This document shows, piece after piece, positions 24,655-36,258 of a DNA stretch of 64,000 bases. A model generated the notes under the pieces. It saw nothing but the letters and a program-made list of their open reading frames with translations. It made no database searches and was not told the origin of the DNA. The position numbers were made by a program, and so were the translations under genes. This DNA comes from Astropecten irregularis (lineage: Eukaryota > Echinodermata > Asteroidea > Paxillosida > Astropectinidae): contig OZ020264.1 in NCBI GenBank assembly GCA_963971285.1, positions 12,104,431 through 12,168,430 on the forward strand, written 5' to 3'. How positions within the stretch are numbered: position 1 is the stretch's first letter; each line of letters starts with the position of its first letter.

Positions 24655-24826
24655 CATAGCTCATCACATGCTTCGTAGTCTGTACATGGATGCAACTCAA
24701 AACCAAAGAAGACAGGTTTTTTTTTTCGATCCTATTACAATATCTATTCCATTAAGTTGTACTTTCAGAATAGAAGTTCCCAAAATTTGGATGCTTAATC
24801 AATAATTTGACTAGTCCTATCTGGGC

Positions 24827-25462
24827 CAATTTCACAGACCTGCTTAAAGGGATTGCATAGTTTATACGTTTGGTAATTTGAGCCTAATGTTTGTTTCAAA
24901 CCAATATAATTGTTTATATATACCATAAAACTAACATGTGAAAGTTTCAATTCAAAAGGTGGTAGCGTTTTTGAGATTTTGGCGACAAAATAGAGCGGTT
25001 ATTTCACGCCAGAGAACAGTAAGTCAATAGCTGAGAAGCGTTACGGCCATAACGCTTCTCAGATTCATAATTTATGGAGATAAAAAGTGACATATTTTTC
25101 TATAACCGCGGTACTTCGAATTGAACGTTTCTCAATATGCATTATACTATCCAAAGCAGCTGTACTTCTCACCAAGTAAGTTGTAATTGCCATAAATTTT
25201 CAGAGTCATTACCAAACGTATGCAATGCCTTTAAGCATCACCAAAATTTGCTTAAGCACCAAGAACCTTGGTAGATAAAATCAGTAGGCTTATGGTTGCC
25301 AAAACTCCTTGTGAATGTTATGCTCAACAAACAATGGCCGAATACAAGTCAAAAGCAGTAAACATCACATGAAAATTTGGTTGCCAATCCTGTTTTATCA
25401 AGGAAAACTGTTCATGCTTCATCAGATTTTGTACCTAAAGCAGCTCTATGAAATTGGCCGCT
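24827..25462 (+). repeat. Family D element interrupted by a TTAA MITE
   Basis: Outer ends GGGCCAATTTCACAGACC and 'ctctatgaaattggc' belong to family D. Inside, at 24848-25230, lies an unrelated element with inverted ends AGGGATTGCATA and TATGCAATGCCT between TTAA duplications (24844-24847 and 25231-25234). Its middle has the near-perfect hairpin CTGAGAAGCGTTA...TAACGCTTCTCAG (25031-25062). Confidence 0.75.
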
Positions 25463-25734
25463 GGTTTTAATTTGTGTAAATCACGTTTTTGATTTTTCCT
25501 TGACAAAAGAGGGCGCTAGTATATTAACCTACCCTGAATAACGCATTATTTACTAATAATTGCTTACTGACAAACACTTTCCTTATTATATTTTATATAT
25601 CACTACTTTGTTATTGTTTTTACTAATCACTTTCAAAGCTCGAGAGGTCTAATTCTAAATCGCAGATAATTAATTTAATCCCATTCCGATTCTTATGATT
25701 TGAACACCGAAAGGAGGTGAGCTAATAAATTTAA

Positions 25735-25915
25735 AATTGAAGACAAAGTATAGGGCCAGCAAAAACGAAATGAAGGGATTGGGCCACACGACGAAGACGA
25801 AGAAAGGCTCCAGCTTCGCCATGTATCTCAAGCCCTTCATTTCACCAAGAACACAAAATGGCGGTGGCAAAATAAATCCCAAGCCTAGCCTCAAGCCTCA
25901 TTTCGTAAAGGCCCA
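25735..25915 (+). repeat. Family E interspersed repeat
   Basis: It shares AAGAAAGGCTCCAGCTTCGC and 'aatcccaagcct' with the copies near 8.9 and 48 kb, in opposite orientation to the 8.9 kb copy. Confidence 0.7.
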
Positions 25916-26419
25916 TGGATATACACTGTACAAGTAAATATCTTACCTTGCTTATGAAAAGGCCCAACTTGGAAGTTGTACACAGAATTCGGGGCAAGGG
26001 CGCACCTGGATTGAGTATAACGAAAATTGAAGTGTGATTTTGAAATTGGGTTTGCTTTTGGTTAAATTGTACTTTTATTTTTTTTAATGTAATTTCCCTA
26101 ACGCTTATTGGCTTATACTCTCGAAAGAAGGGATGACGTGCAGTGTCACGTGACCAGCTCTGCAAAAACAATCTTGAAACTGATGATTATAACATGGAGG
26201 AACGGGCATTACGTCAGATCGAAAGGTTTTGTAACTATGGAAACATGACGGGTCTAAAAAGTTCGCAAAATCTTCAAAGTTTTGCGTTGCGAGGAATAAC
26301 GTATAAAGATAGGATAACGAGGTCTGAACAACGATTTAAAAAACGAACTTTTTCCCGTGCGCAAAAAAAATAATAATAATAACCACTGTCTTAAGTATGA
26401 ACAGAGATTTCACATTCCT

Positions 26420-26640
26420 GTAGAAAACGGCCTTTTCACACGATGCTATGAAATAAAACTCACAAGGCTTGAGATTTTTTCTCATGCTTGAGAAATCTGA
26501 CGAAAGTGTCATCGTGTGAAAGGACACTAATGCTTGAGAGTGACCGACGTCACTGGTAAATCCTTGAGAAATTTCTCAAGCTTGAGAAAAGCTCGTAAGC
26601 CTTGCGAGTATTATTTTAGAATCGTGTGAAAAGGTCTTAA
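26420..26640. repeat. Foldback element with TTTTCACACGA ends
   Basis: Inverted ends CCTTTTCACACGATG and 'atcgtgtgaaaaggtc' enclose CTTGAGAAATTTCTCAAGCT, a perfect inner palindrome. A shorter relative lies at 55095-55195 in a MIB2 intron. Confidence 0.75.
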
Positions 26641-27207
26641 TTAGTCTTGTTTTTGACCTTTAAATTCGGTCTAACATTAGCTCGCTTGGGGACTAAAATA
26701 AATAATTAACAGAGCTTGAGGGAAAATTAACAGCGAGCGCCCTCTATTGATTATTCGGTTTTAAAGAGGCTTGCGGTGCTGTGTGTGATTGTGCAGTGCA
26801 GACAAATTTTCTTATTATATTATTTTATATTAAAACAAAAAAAATCTATTTCTTTTTTTTTTATATTATGCAACTCAGTGCTAACTGTTTCTTGAAAGAA
26901 AATATTAATAATATATCAAAACAACTTTATATTTCTACTTTTAAAACTTTGTGATAATTTAATGAAAGAAAAAAACTTATTAATAAACAAAAGAATTGAT
27001 GTTGACAATTACTGATTGAAAAATTGATTTGGTTCATTTTGTTTGTCGAAATTGTCTCATTTTGTAGGAGGCAGTGTTGTTGACAGTAATGGTATTTCAA
27101 ACGCGGTGTCTCTTAGTCCGGATATGGCCAACTGAGTCCTGATAAAAAAACAGTTGACCAAGAAGGAAAACGAACTAAGCCACTCAAAAAAAAGTTCTGC
27201 AACTCAA

Positions 27208-27661
27208 GTTTGAGGGATGATATCTTAGTTTGTTACTGATGAACGGAGAAACTGGTATCATTGGAAAGCTTCATTATATCTCTTTACAATGATGTGCCAT
27301 CTGTTGTGATAATAGAAGTCATGGAATGTATTGGGCATTTCTCCTAAATAAAGGGGAAAGTCAAGTGAAATGTTGCAAAATGCAACTGAGAATACGCCAT
27401 GTTTGGACCGTGCTTTCACGCATCAGCGCATCAACACCATTCATCAAACTCAGTCCATCGTCGAAACGATTGGGAATTCACTACTGAAAACAACGAATTT
27501 CGCAACATTTCATTTTTGACATTGCTGCATATTTATCATTCCACGAATACATTAGCATATACACAAATGACACATCATTGTAAAGAGGAATAATTACGCT
27601 TTCCAATGATACCAGTTTCACCGTTCATAGATCAGTAACAAAAAAGATATCATCCCTCAAA
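27208..27661. repeat. MITE-like element with long terminal inverted repeats
   Basis: Ends GTTTGAGGGATGATATCTTA and AAGATATCATCCCTCAAAC, extending inward with 'aaactggtatcattggaaagc' and its complement, so the inverted arms are roughly 65-75 bp. The interior of about 300 bp has no coding capacity. It is the only copy in the window. Confidence 0.75.
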
Positions 27662-28189
27662 CGTTTTTTTTTATGAGTTTTTATACTCGGGCCAATTATG
27701 TTGGTCGAGTTTGCAGCAGTTTATGGCTTGTATTGGTCATAATTATAATTGTCATTCAATTTCACATACGAGAAAAAGCTAACGGGCCAATTGTTTCAGA
27801 TGAACTTTAACCCTACCTCCTTGCCATTTACGTTTTAACCAGGTGTTCCTACATATAAAACAAAATGATGAGTAGGCCTATAATTTGTTTTCTCTTTAAA
27901 CTAATCTAGGCTTTCACCACTATACACCACCACAACGTACCCCCTCACACTCACAAAAACAAATCGATTGGTGTGGGGGATTTTCGGGGTAAGTATTACA
28001 GCTCTACAGTACAACCGTCTTACATACTGACTTACATGGGCTTTGACGGTTGGTGTCCATTGGCCGGGTATTGTGCGGTGATTAAGGCTATTTGGGACCA
28101 TGGATAAATGGGGGTTGATTTATTCTCAAATAAAAAAGTGCAAGAAATAAACTGCTGCAAACTGCTCATCAACCAAAATATTGATCCGA

Positions 28190-28390
28190 AATAAAAATTG
28201 TATCAAAATGCTTGGAGTTAGGAGGGCCTTGCGTTTCGATCCTACATAGGCCCCTAGCAGGATCTTTCCCAGAGGCTTAATGACAAGAGGACAGGAACAT
28301 GCAAGTAAGGATGCCCTCTTGTCATTTCGCCTTTGAGAAAGATCATGCTACAGGATCAAAACGTCAGATCCTCCCGTCCAAGTACTAAAT
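28190..28390. repeat. Family C foldback element
   Basis: It begins GCTTGGAGTTAGGAGGGCCT and ends with 'aaaacgtcagatcctccc'. A large inverted repeat pairs 'cgatcctacat' with 'atgctacaggatc' variants. Confidence 0.7.
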
Positions 28391-29114
28391 AAAAAGTGTA
28401 CACAAAATCCCACAAGTCGGCTTTTTGATAAAAAGCCTGTAAGGACGGAAAAAGGAATAAACTGCAAGGACATGTAAAAGATGCAACCAGTCGATAAAAC
28501 TGAGCTAAAACCACGAGTCGGACCCCCTGGAGCAAGAACACCCACATATTATCCTCCTGGAACGGGAACAGCCACCACTTGACTTTCCCTTCTCGTTATC
28601 TCATTAAATAATTAAGTAGACGAGGGTTTTGCATTCAGGTCGATGAGGGCGAACATCCCGTCATTTGAATGAAGACATCTTAGCATTATCGATCGCAACA
28701 CCGGGAGCAACTGGTAGATTTACGGCTTAGTAGGCTTAGGCCCACGGACCGGGCTCCTCAACCGAGGAGCCTGACCGTGCGCTGGTCGGCCAGCGGTGCC
28801 GTGAAAACGGTTGATGAGCCCGGGGCAGCAATGCCAACCCTAGCCCACATACACGGAGTTCTCGTATTCATGCAAGCCACAAGTCTGCTCCTACTTATCC
28901 CTATACTAAAACCGGTCATATGAACACCTATTACAGTAATAATTCACCAAGAAAAAGTCTGAACAACATACCTTTTGGGTTCAGAAGAGCCGAAGATAGA
29001 AACTTAGATTCTATTACGATCAAAATAAGTCAAAAACCGAGGAAGACATTTTTATGAATCCTATAAAATAAGAGAAACAAAACCAAAGGTTATCTGAAAG
29101 GTTTTTCTTTGACT

Positions 29115-29460
29115 TTAAAGGTATAATACATGATTGGTAAAGGTCAAAGAGCAACACTCACACTTTTTTTGATCCAACATGAAAATGATAAACTTGTGAA
29201 GATTTGAGCTCAATAAGGCATCTGACTCACGAGAAAATAGCGAAAACTCGACTCAATTTGTGTTATTAAACATAAAGAATGGTTTTGATCTTACCCTGAG
29301 ATCAAAACTGTTTTCGGTCTTTGTTTGACTAATTTCTGGATAAATACACAATTTTGGGCTGGAATTTCTACAAGCACCATCTTCATATCCTGAAAGTTAT
29401 ACATAGGCCTAAATCTGTAGTCATTTCTGTTTGGGTATGTTACCAATCCTGTACTGGAAA
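29115..29460 (+). repeat. Family A MITE, long subtype
   Basis: It runs from CTTTAAAGGTATAATACATG to GTTACCAATCCTGTACTGG, with the 'gatcttaccctgagatc' hairpin. Confidence 0.8.
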
Positions 29461-30317
29461 TGAGAGGACAGAGGACAGAGGGCCGGTTTTATAGTGTTGC
29501 TTAGCATAAAGATATTGCTTAGCAATTAGCAATTAATTATTATTAATTAAGTTTCAGCCAAAAAAACTTGGCCGATGACCAGTTGCACAGCAATGTGCAT
29601 GGCACACAATTCTAAACGATATAACGTGTGCATTTGTTAAGGTGTACGTGTTACTCACAGGTTTTATGTTTGTTGGCAAACAATCAAACAGTACACCAGC
29701 ACTTTTAATGATCGGGGGACAAAATAATGGCCCAGGGCAAAATTGGGAGACAAAAAACCAAAGCCACTTGCAAAAGCTGATAAAGAAGAAAAAGAACTCC
29801 TCCAATTCGAGCGGGAACGAAAGTCGATAATGACGGAGGCTTTGTTTTGCTGGGCTTCGTACATCCTGTAGAATCGATTCTTTCCGTCGATTTTGGCGGG
29901 AGAATCAATGGAAGTAGCCAAAACAATGCCTCTGGGCCAACCAACCGATCGAATACAGGAACAAGAGAAGGGGAAATTGGCTGGATTTTTGGGCGGGAGA
30001 AAGAGAACTCGCCGCAGAAAGAAGGAAGAAACAAAGAAAGATTTTTTTGCTCTTATACCGCCAAAATGCCCAAACCGCGTCATCCCAATATTCTACGGCC
30101 GTAATTATTTTTGACCGTGTGAGGGCGCTTTTACACCACGTCTTTTAGGGTACGCAAAACTGTATGCCAAATATGTCACAAATATCATATCAATGTGTAA
30201 ATTGGCTTCATTCCAAGTACGTGCATACGGACAATTGCCATGTTTCATTGAGGTGAGCAAAAAACTGAGCAACCACCTGACAGAACAGACAAACAAGCAG
30301 ACAATTAATATAGAAGG

Positions 30318-30543
30318 TGCTGGCAATGCCAAACAATTTGCTAACCATGGAAATCTCTTTCTTAATAACTTAACAACCAAATCCCATGTGTTGTGTATCA
30401 CTTGTGATCGTTCTTTGACTGTTGTTCGCTGACCTTGAATATCAAATTCAAATTTTTAATAGTGGTTTGTTTTAGTGAGCAAGACATTTTGTGCTAAGCA
30501 TTATTTTGTGTGTGTGCTGAACAGCTCCATGAAATTGGCCCAT
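30318..30543 (+). repeat. Family D-prime repeat
   Basis: It contains 'ccatgtgttgtgtatcacttgtgat' type sequence and ends CAGCTCCATGAAATTGGCCC. Confidence 0.75.
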
Positions 30544-30963
30544 GGGCCAAAGCTGCAATCAACTGTTGCTGGCGGGGTTTCCTCTTTAGGGGATGGGATC
30601 AGGAGGGGGTAGCCCGGGGGTCTTAGGAGGTATTGAAGGGGATTTTTACAAGCCGATCTTCAGGTACAACATTGCCCCCAGGCATACCAACGGGTCGAAG
30701 AGGGATGAAAAGACCGGCATTGACTGGTTTGGGCGGGAGGAAAAGTCAAATCCGACACGGCTGGCAAAAATTCCCATCAATGAAGTTCCGCACCTTGCGT
30801 GACGAACCGATTGCCGCCCTCCGTATAGCGCGCCCAAAACCCAAACCATCTTATCCATTGCCTGTACCTTTATGGTGTCTACTAATAAATAGATATGTAC
30901 ACTTTTAAAACTGAATATTTAAGATCTAAAAAATAATTATGAATAAACGCCAAAACATAACAG

Positions 30964-32020
30964 CTTTTAAAGGTAATATCATACTTTGGTTATTGTCAAA
31001 GAAATGCAGATTCACGGGCAGACATATCAAGGAAGATACAGTAAAAGTCATCTGTGAAAATTTCAGTCCCATACGGTGCCCAGTTTTTGTGAAAAATTGA
31101 AAAACAGCCACAGCATTTCTTAAGTCTTTAAGGCTCTTTTATGTTTGATCTTTTAAAAGATCAAAAGGATTTTTGGTCGTTGTTTTACTCTTTTCGGCAT
31201 TTCAGGCGGAAATATTGTATCGGTATGTTTCTACAAGCACCATCTTTATACCCTGTAAGTTATACGTAAGTCTGTGAACATTTCTGTTTTGGCTTCTTAC
31301 CAAAGTATAAGCATTCCTAGCTCTATGGTATAAGTGTGGACGTGTTTTTAAAACGAATACAATTTAGAACACGGACCGTGTTTAACTGCACAAAATACTA
31401 GTAGCATACCGAAACGTTACCATACGTTTACACCATTGAAAGCTAGATCCGCTCCTTGTATAGGCTACCCGCACTTCATCAGAACCCATTTGAACTTCAT
31501 TAAGAACATGTAATCAGCTCTCCTCTTGAGCAGCCCAAGCTCAGCTCAATACAGCCTGCTATTATATGCGTGTAATTCCTCCGTGTCCAACAACTCTAGT
31601 TCTAAAACTCCACTCGGTGGTCATAATTACGGGCCTAGGAGGTCGATATGTGATTAAGGGGCTGATAAGAGGATACATCGGGTCATCAATTGGAAGATTG
31701 ACAAGGATTTGCGATTAAAAGAAGCTCAATTTGGACTTATGAGCAGTCCACGAATACTTGAACAGGCAGGAGAGCGAAGATAGAGCATTTTTTCTACCCG
31801 GCAGATAATTAACAAATACAGTCGCCTCATGGCACAAGAACACTCTTACATGTTGCTTCAGTTCATACTTTGGGTTTTGTCAAAGAAACGCAGATTCATG
31901 GGCAGAAATTTCAAGGAAGATACAGCAACAGTCATCTGTGAAATTCCCAGTCCCATACGGTGCCCACTTTTTGAGAGAACAGTGAAAATGCTTACGGTAC
32001 TTTCAAATATATTCCCAGAA
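30964..32020 (+). repeat. Two family A MITE copies
   Basis: One copy spans about 30964-31310 (TTTTAAAGGTAATATCATAC to 'ttaccaaagtata'). A second, left-end-only copy spans about 31850-32020 and stops where a family C foldback starts. The intervening 31320-31840 is unique DNA with no gene seen. Confidence 0.75.
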
Positions 32021-32395
32021 GTTTTGGAGGGCCTGACGTTTCGATCCTAGCAGGATCTTTCTCAAACGCAAAAAACGTCTTTTATCTTTTGAGAAAGATC
32101 ATGCCAGGATCGAAATTGCCTTTAACCTTTGAGAAATGATCCTGCTAGGATCGAAACGTCAGGCCCTTTATAACTCCAAGCATTGGATATATATATCCAG
32201 GGGTCGATTTTACGACGCTCTACGATCGATTGTAACTCGAGTTGCGAAGGATAACCCATCATATCCTATGTAGGGCTGCAATGCATCATAAGTCCTACGA
32301 TTGATAGTAAGTTACGATGAATTTGGTGAAATCGACACTGGTCATTATTTTGGTTGATGAGCAGTTTGCAGCAGTTTCCTACTTGTATTAATATC
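32018..32395. repeat. Family C foldback interrupted by a family B palindrome
   Basis: The family C arm 'ggcctgacgtttcgatcctag' (32030-32180) is followed by an entire family B element (about 32200-32341). The family C tail 'tggttgatgagcagtttgc' then resumes. This is a second nested insertion. Confidence 0.75.
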
Positions 32396-33059
32396 TTCTT
32401 CTTTTTCAGTCAAACCTTTGGAAATTGGGGATCAAAAAACAAACAAAAGGCAGGTAACTATTACCGACAAGCCGACAGATAACAGGTGGATCATTTTAAT
32501 CCCGGACTCCGTACCCCCAAACCGGTCAATGTTCGGCTTTGAATCGCGGTTCGATCGCGGTTCGATCCGTGTTGCCTGGCCGGTGATACCAGTGGGGCCT
32601 CAGGCGACGTGGGCCCCATGTAGTCACAACAACGACACCCGCTAAAGGGCGATTACTTCGATTATTTCTCGGATGTTAATTCTCCTGTCACAACATGACG
32701 AATACATGGTTGGCGCTCGATATTGTTTTTTTTTTTTTTTACATGTATCATGTTTCTTGGCCTTGTGAGGGCGCTGTTGCGAACGCCATATTTTCCGAGA
32801 GAATATTTACAAATTTGGTAAATTAAAATCAATCCAAACATTTTGTATAAGAATTCAATAGGCCGACATAAGTCTAATTTCTTGACTTGCAGAACACTGC
32901 GGCGAGTTTTGCCCAAAAGACGAAGTGATTAGAGCGCCCCCATTCGGCCAAAGGAAAGAGGGAAGACGGCTCCATTACACACACATGATTCACAATGGTA
33001 TAACGATGAAGAAATCATGAATTAAAACATAAGGGAAACTGTTTGGAAAGATTTAAGTC

Positions 33060-33180
33060 ACTGAAAGCTGGAAAAATATTGTCTGGAACGGGATTCTAAC
33101 CTGCGACCTCCAGTGCGGTATAACTGATGTCGCAGGCTCGAATCCCGCTTCAATCGATGTTCTTTATTTCACCTTCCAAT
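33060..33180. repeat. Inverted pair of tRNA-derived SINE pieces
   Basis: GGAACGGGATTCTAACCTGC (minus-strand box B) faces 'gtcgcaggctcgaatcccg' (plus-strand box B) within 60 bp, as if two SINE ends were joined head to head. Confidence 0.6.
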
Positions 33181-33482
33181 GACAATGTAGATTTCGTAAT
33201 GAGTTATTGTGTACCTGTGTGAAAGAAATGAGAACTCTCCTCGTTAAACCATGGTAGGCACATCCCAGGGGCGGTTCTGGGGGAGGGGTGGGGTTTAACT
33301 AAAAGCATGAAGGAGTTTAAAAGGAATAAGGAGTAAAACAAGGTAACAAATAAAAACCCGAGCAAGAGTTTAGAAAATTACTGAAAAGCGTTTTTTTCCT
33401 TTTCATGGAACGGAAAGTGACTGTGATGTCATACAACATTCATTCACATGTTTATCTTAACCATAGTCATGCTCTATAGCCC

Positions 33483-35622
33483 TGGGCCAATTTCACGGCC
33501 CTGCTTAGCACAAAAAATAATTGCTAACCATGAAATTTCTGTCTTAATAGAAACAGGATTAACAACCAAATTTCCACATGTTGTGTATCACTTGTGATTG
33601 TTCTTTGGCTGTTGTTCGCTCACCATGAATATCAAATGGAATTTGTAATGGTGGTTTGTTAAATTAGACAAGACATTTTTGTGCTAAGCAATTTTTTTGC
33701 GCTTAGCAGCTTCATGAAATTCGGTCAACTAGTTGTTGCGTTCAACCTTTCTTTTTTAAATAGAATATTCCCAAAGGGCTCACTATACACAAGCATGGAG
33801 CTATTTTGACATAACTGACCACCCGTTTTAATTACAAGGGCTACCGCTCCTGCGTAAAGGAACGTAACGAGCCTATACCCACCTGTTTCAGGAGGGGAGA
33901 GTCCGGCCGCAGTTGCCCACCGCAAAGCACCTGACATCGATCCCTTGAGCCACACGGGGGGTGAGGAGTAGGGAGGCCTGCCGGTCCTATTGTTCCACGG
34001 CCCTGGCACTGGTCCACCACACGCCAAGCCACGGATTAACCACGGCAGGTAACAAGAGCTGATCCACGTGGGAACATTAAGCTAGACAAAAGCCAGTGCA
34101 AGGATCCCACGATCGGCAGATCGATACGGATATAAATCCTGGGATGAAGAGGAGGAAGAAGAAGAGTTTATCAAAGGAAGTCGTTCTTTCCTGAATAAAG
34201 AAGAAAATTGAGAAGAAGCTGACAGTTGAGCTATGTTATTCTAGGGGCTTGAAAGGTTATATCCCTCAGGCGATAAAGCCACGACATACCTTTACATCAT
34301 GAAGTCTAAATCTGTCATGCACATTACATACATGCAGAAATGTTCACAGATTTACGCATAACTTTCAGGATATAAAGATGGTGATGGTAGAAACATACTG
34401 TTAAAATATTTTCGCCTGAAACGGTGTATTTGTCCAGAAATTATTCAAACAAAGACCGCAAACAGTTTTGTTCTTGGGGAAGATAAAAACAATTCGGAAT
34501 TCAGATTAAAATCATCCCTGGTGTGTGAACTATAGCATTATGTATTCATAAAATGGCGAGAAATATTTTCGAGGATTGTGGAAAATGCAGAGGCAAATTC
34601 AGTGAAGTTGCTATCATACTTTGGTAGCATACCGATACAGAAATCTTCACAGATTTACCTATAACTTACATGGTATAAGATGGTAATGGTAGAAACATAC
34701 TGTTCAAATGTTTCTGCCTGAAATACTGTATTTATCCAGAAAAGACAAAAACAATTTTGATCTTTTAAATGTAAAAAAAGAAAGAAAATAACTGTGAAAA
34801 GATTTCACAACCTGTCCTTTCGAGGCCACCATATCGGCGCGTGTGTATGACTGGGCCAATTTCATGGAGCTGTTAAGCACAACCAAAATTGCTTAGGACA
34901 AAAATGTCTTGCTCAATAAAACAAGCCACTATCAAAAATTCCATTTCATATTCATAGTCAGTGAACAACAGCCAAAGAACAATCACGAGTGATACACAAG
35001 GGACATTTGGTTGTTAACCCTGTTCTTATAAAGACAGGGTATATATTTCATGGTTAGCTAATTTTTGTGCTAAGCAGGGCCGTGAAATTGGCCCCAGAGC
35101 TTATGGGTTTCTTGTTGAAATTTGCTCACATCGGGGAAACAATTTGGGTATTTGGGCGGTCGCTGAACCAGACACGTACCCCCCCAGGTCCAACATGTTA
35201 CTGTACATGTACACAATGTACAGTACATCAAACCTCGCATGTTGTACGTCAAGGGGAAAATGAGCAAAGGGCGCCACCAAGAATATTTGTGGGAAAGTTT
35301 AGGCCGAGAATTTGTACCCTATCTCAATTATTTTCCATAACTATCTTTCTTCTTCGGTGGAGTAAAGTCAGGCCTATTGGGACAATTTTACACCTCTGCT
35401 TAGCATAGAAATTGGCTAACCAGAATTTGTTTTTTTAATTTTTGTCTTCATAAACAACAGTAACAACCAAATTTCCATTTGTTGTGTATCACTTGTGATT
35501 GTTCTATGGCTATTGTTCGTACTATGAATATCAAATGGAATTTTGTTTAAAGGTTTGTTTCATCGAGCAAGACATTTTATGCTTATTTGTTTGTGCTTAA
35601 CACCTTCATGAAATTGGCTTAA
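33483..35622. repeat. Cluster of family D-prime and family A copies
   Basis: Family D-prime at 33483-33722 (plus), 34852-35096 (minus) and 35378-35622 (plus). Truncated family A pieces at about 34310-34500 and 34600-34850. The segment 33840-34200 between them is GC-rich, contains CGTGGGAA at 34067-34074, and matches no repeat elsewhere in the window. Confidence 0.7.
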
Positions 35623-36258
35623 GATGAAAATCACTAACAGACTAAGATGAAACAATTTAGGAATTAACAAGCAAAATAATTAAGCACACGAGGAATAAAC
35701 TTAATTGAAACACCAGTATTCATTTCAAGTTTTCATAATATCTCTTTATTCTCAAATTTCTCACACTTAGACCAATGACCAGCATTGTTAAATACACACC
35801 ACACAAAGATAGCGGGCAACAAAAAAAAAACACTCGAAAAAATTTAACTTGTACAAAAATATCTAGTTTTTTCTTTTCTTATAATACAAAATGTTATACA
35901 AAGTTGAATGGAATAGAAAATGAAGCGCGAAATTAATTTTGCAGGAAAATTCCAAGGTAAATGATCAGACATTTTCTTTCAGGTTTTGAAAGAAATCTTT
36001 CTGTTTTCGTTTTCTTATTCAGCAATGTTTAAAATCCAATATTGTCAAAGGTAGGATAACGAAAATGATGGAATTTGTAAGATCTTGTTTTACAAAAAGA
36101 AAATTTGATCGTCTGGAATATGGGCGATTGTTTAATAATTAATTTTGTTTTTAAGGAAAAACACTCACTTCAAATTAAATTCTTTGTACAAAAATTGGCA
36201 AATAAAGTTCGATGTGGAATCGGAGCACCAAGGTTTTGAAGGTAAAGTTTTTGAGGTT

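Larger units (their letters stand above)
24655..36258. other. Intergenic region between the convergent HesA and HesB genes
   Basis: This 11.6 kb holds the 3' ends of both genes and many repeats but no supported gene. Largely unique, AT-rich stretches are about 26650-27200, 27670-28180, 28880-29110, 32400-33060, and 35750-36258 (the probable HesB 3' UTR). On the minus strand AATAAA lies at 35745-35750, about 510 bp past the HesB stop. Small open frames at 26143-26373, 29554-30104 and 30593-30908 match no family I know. Confidence 0.65.
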
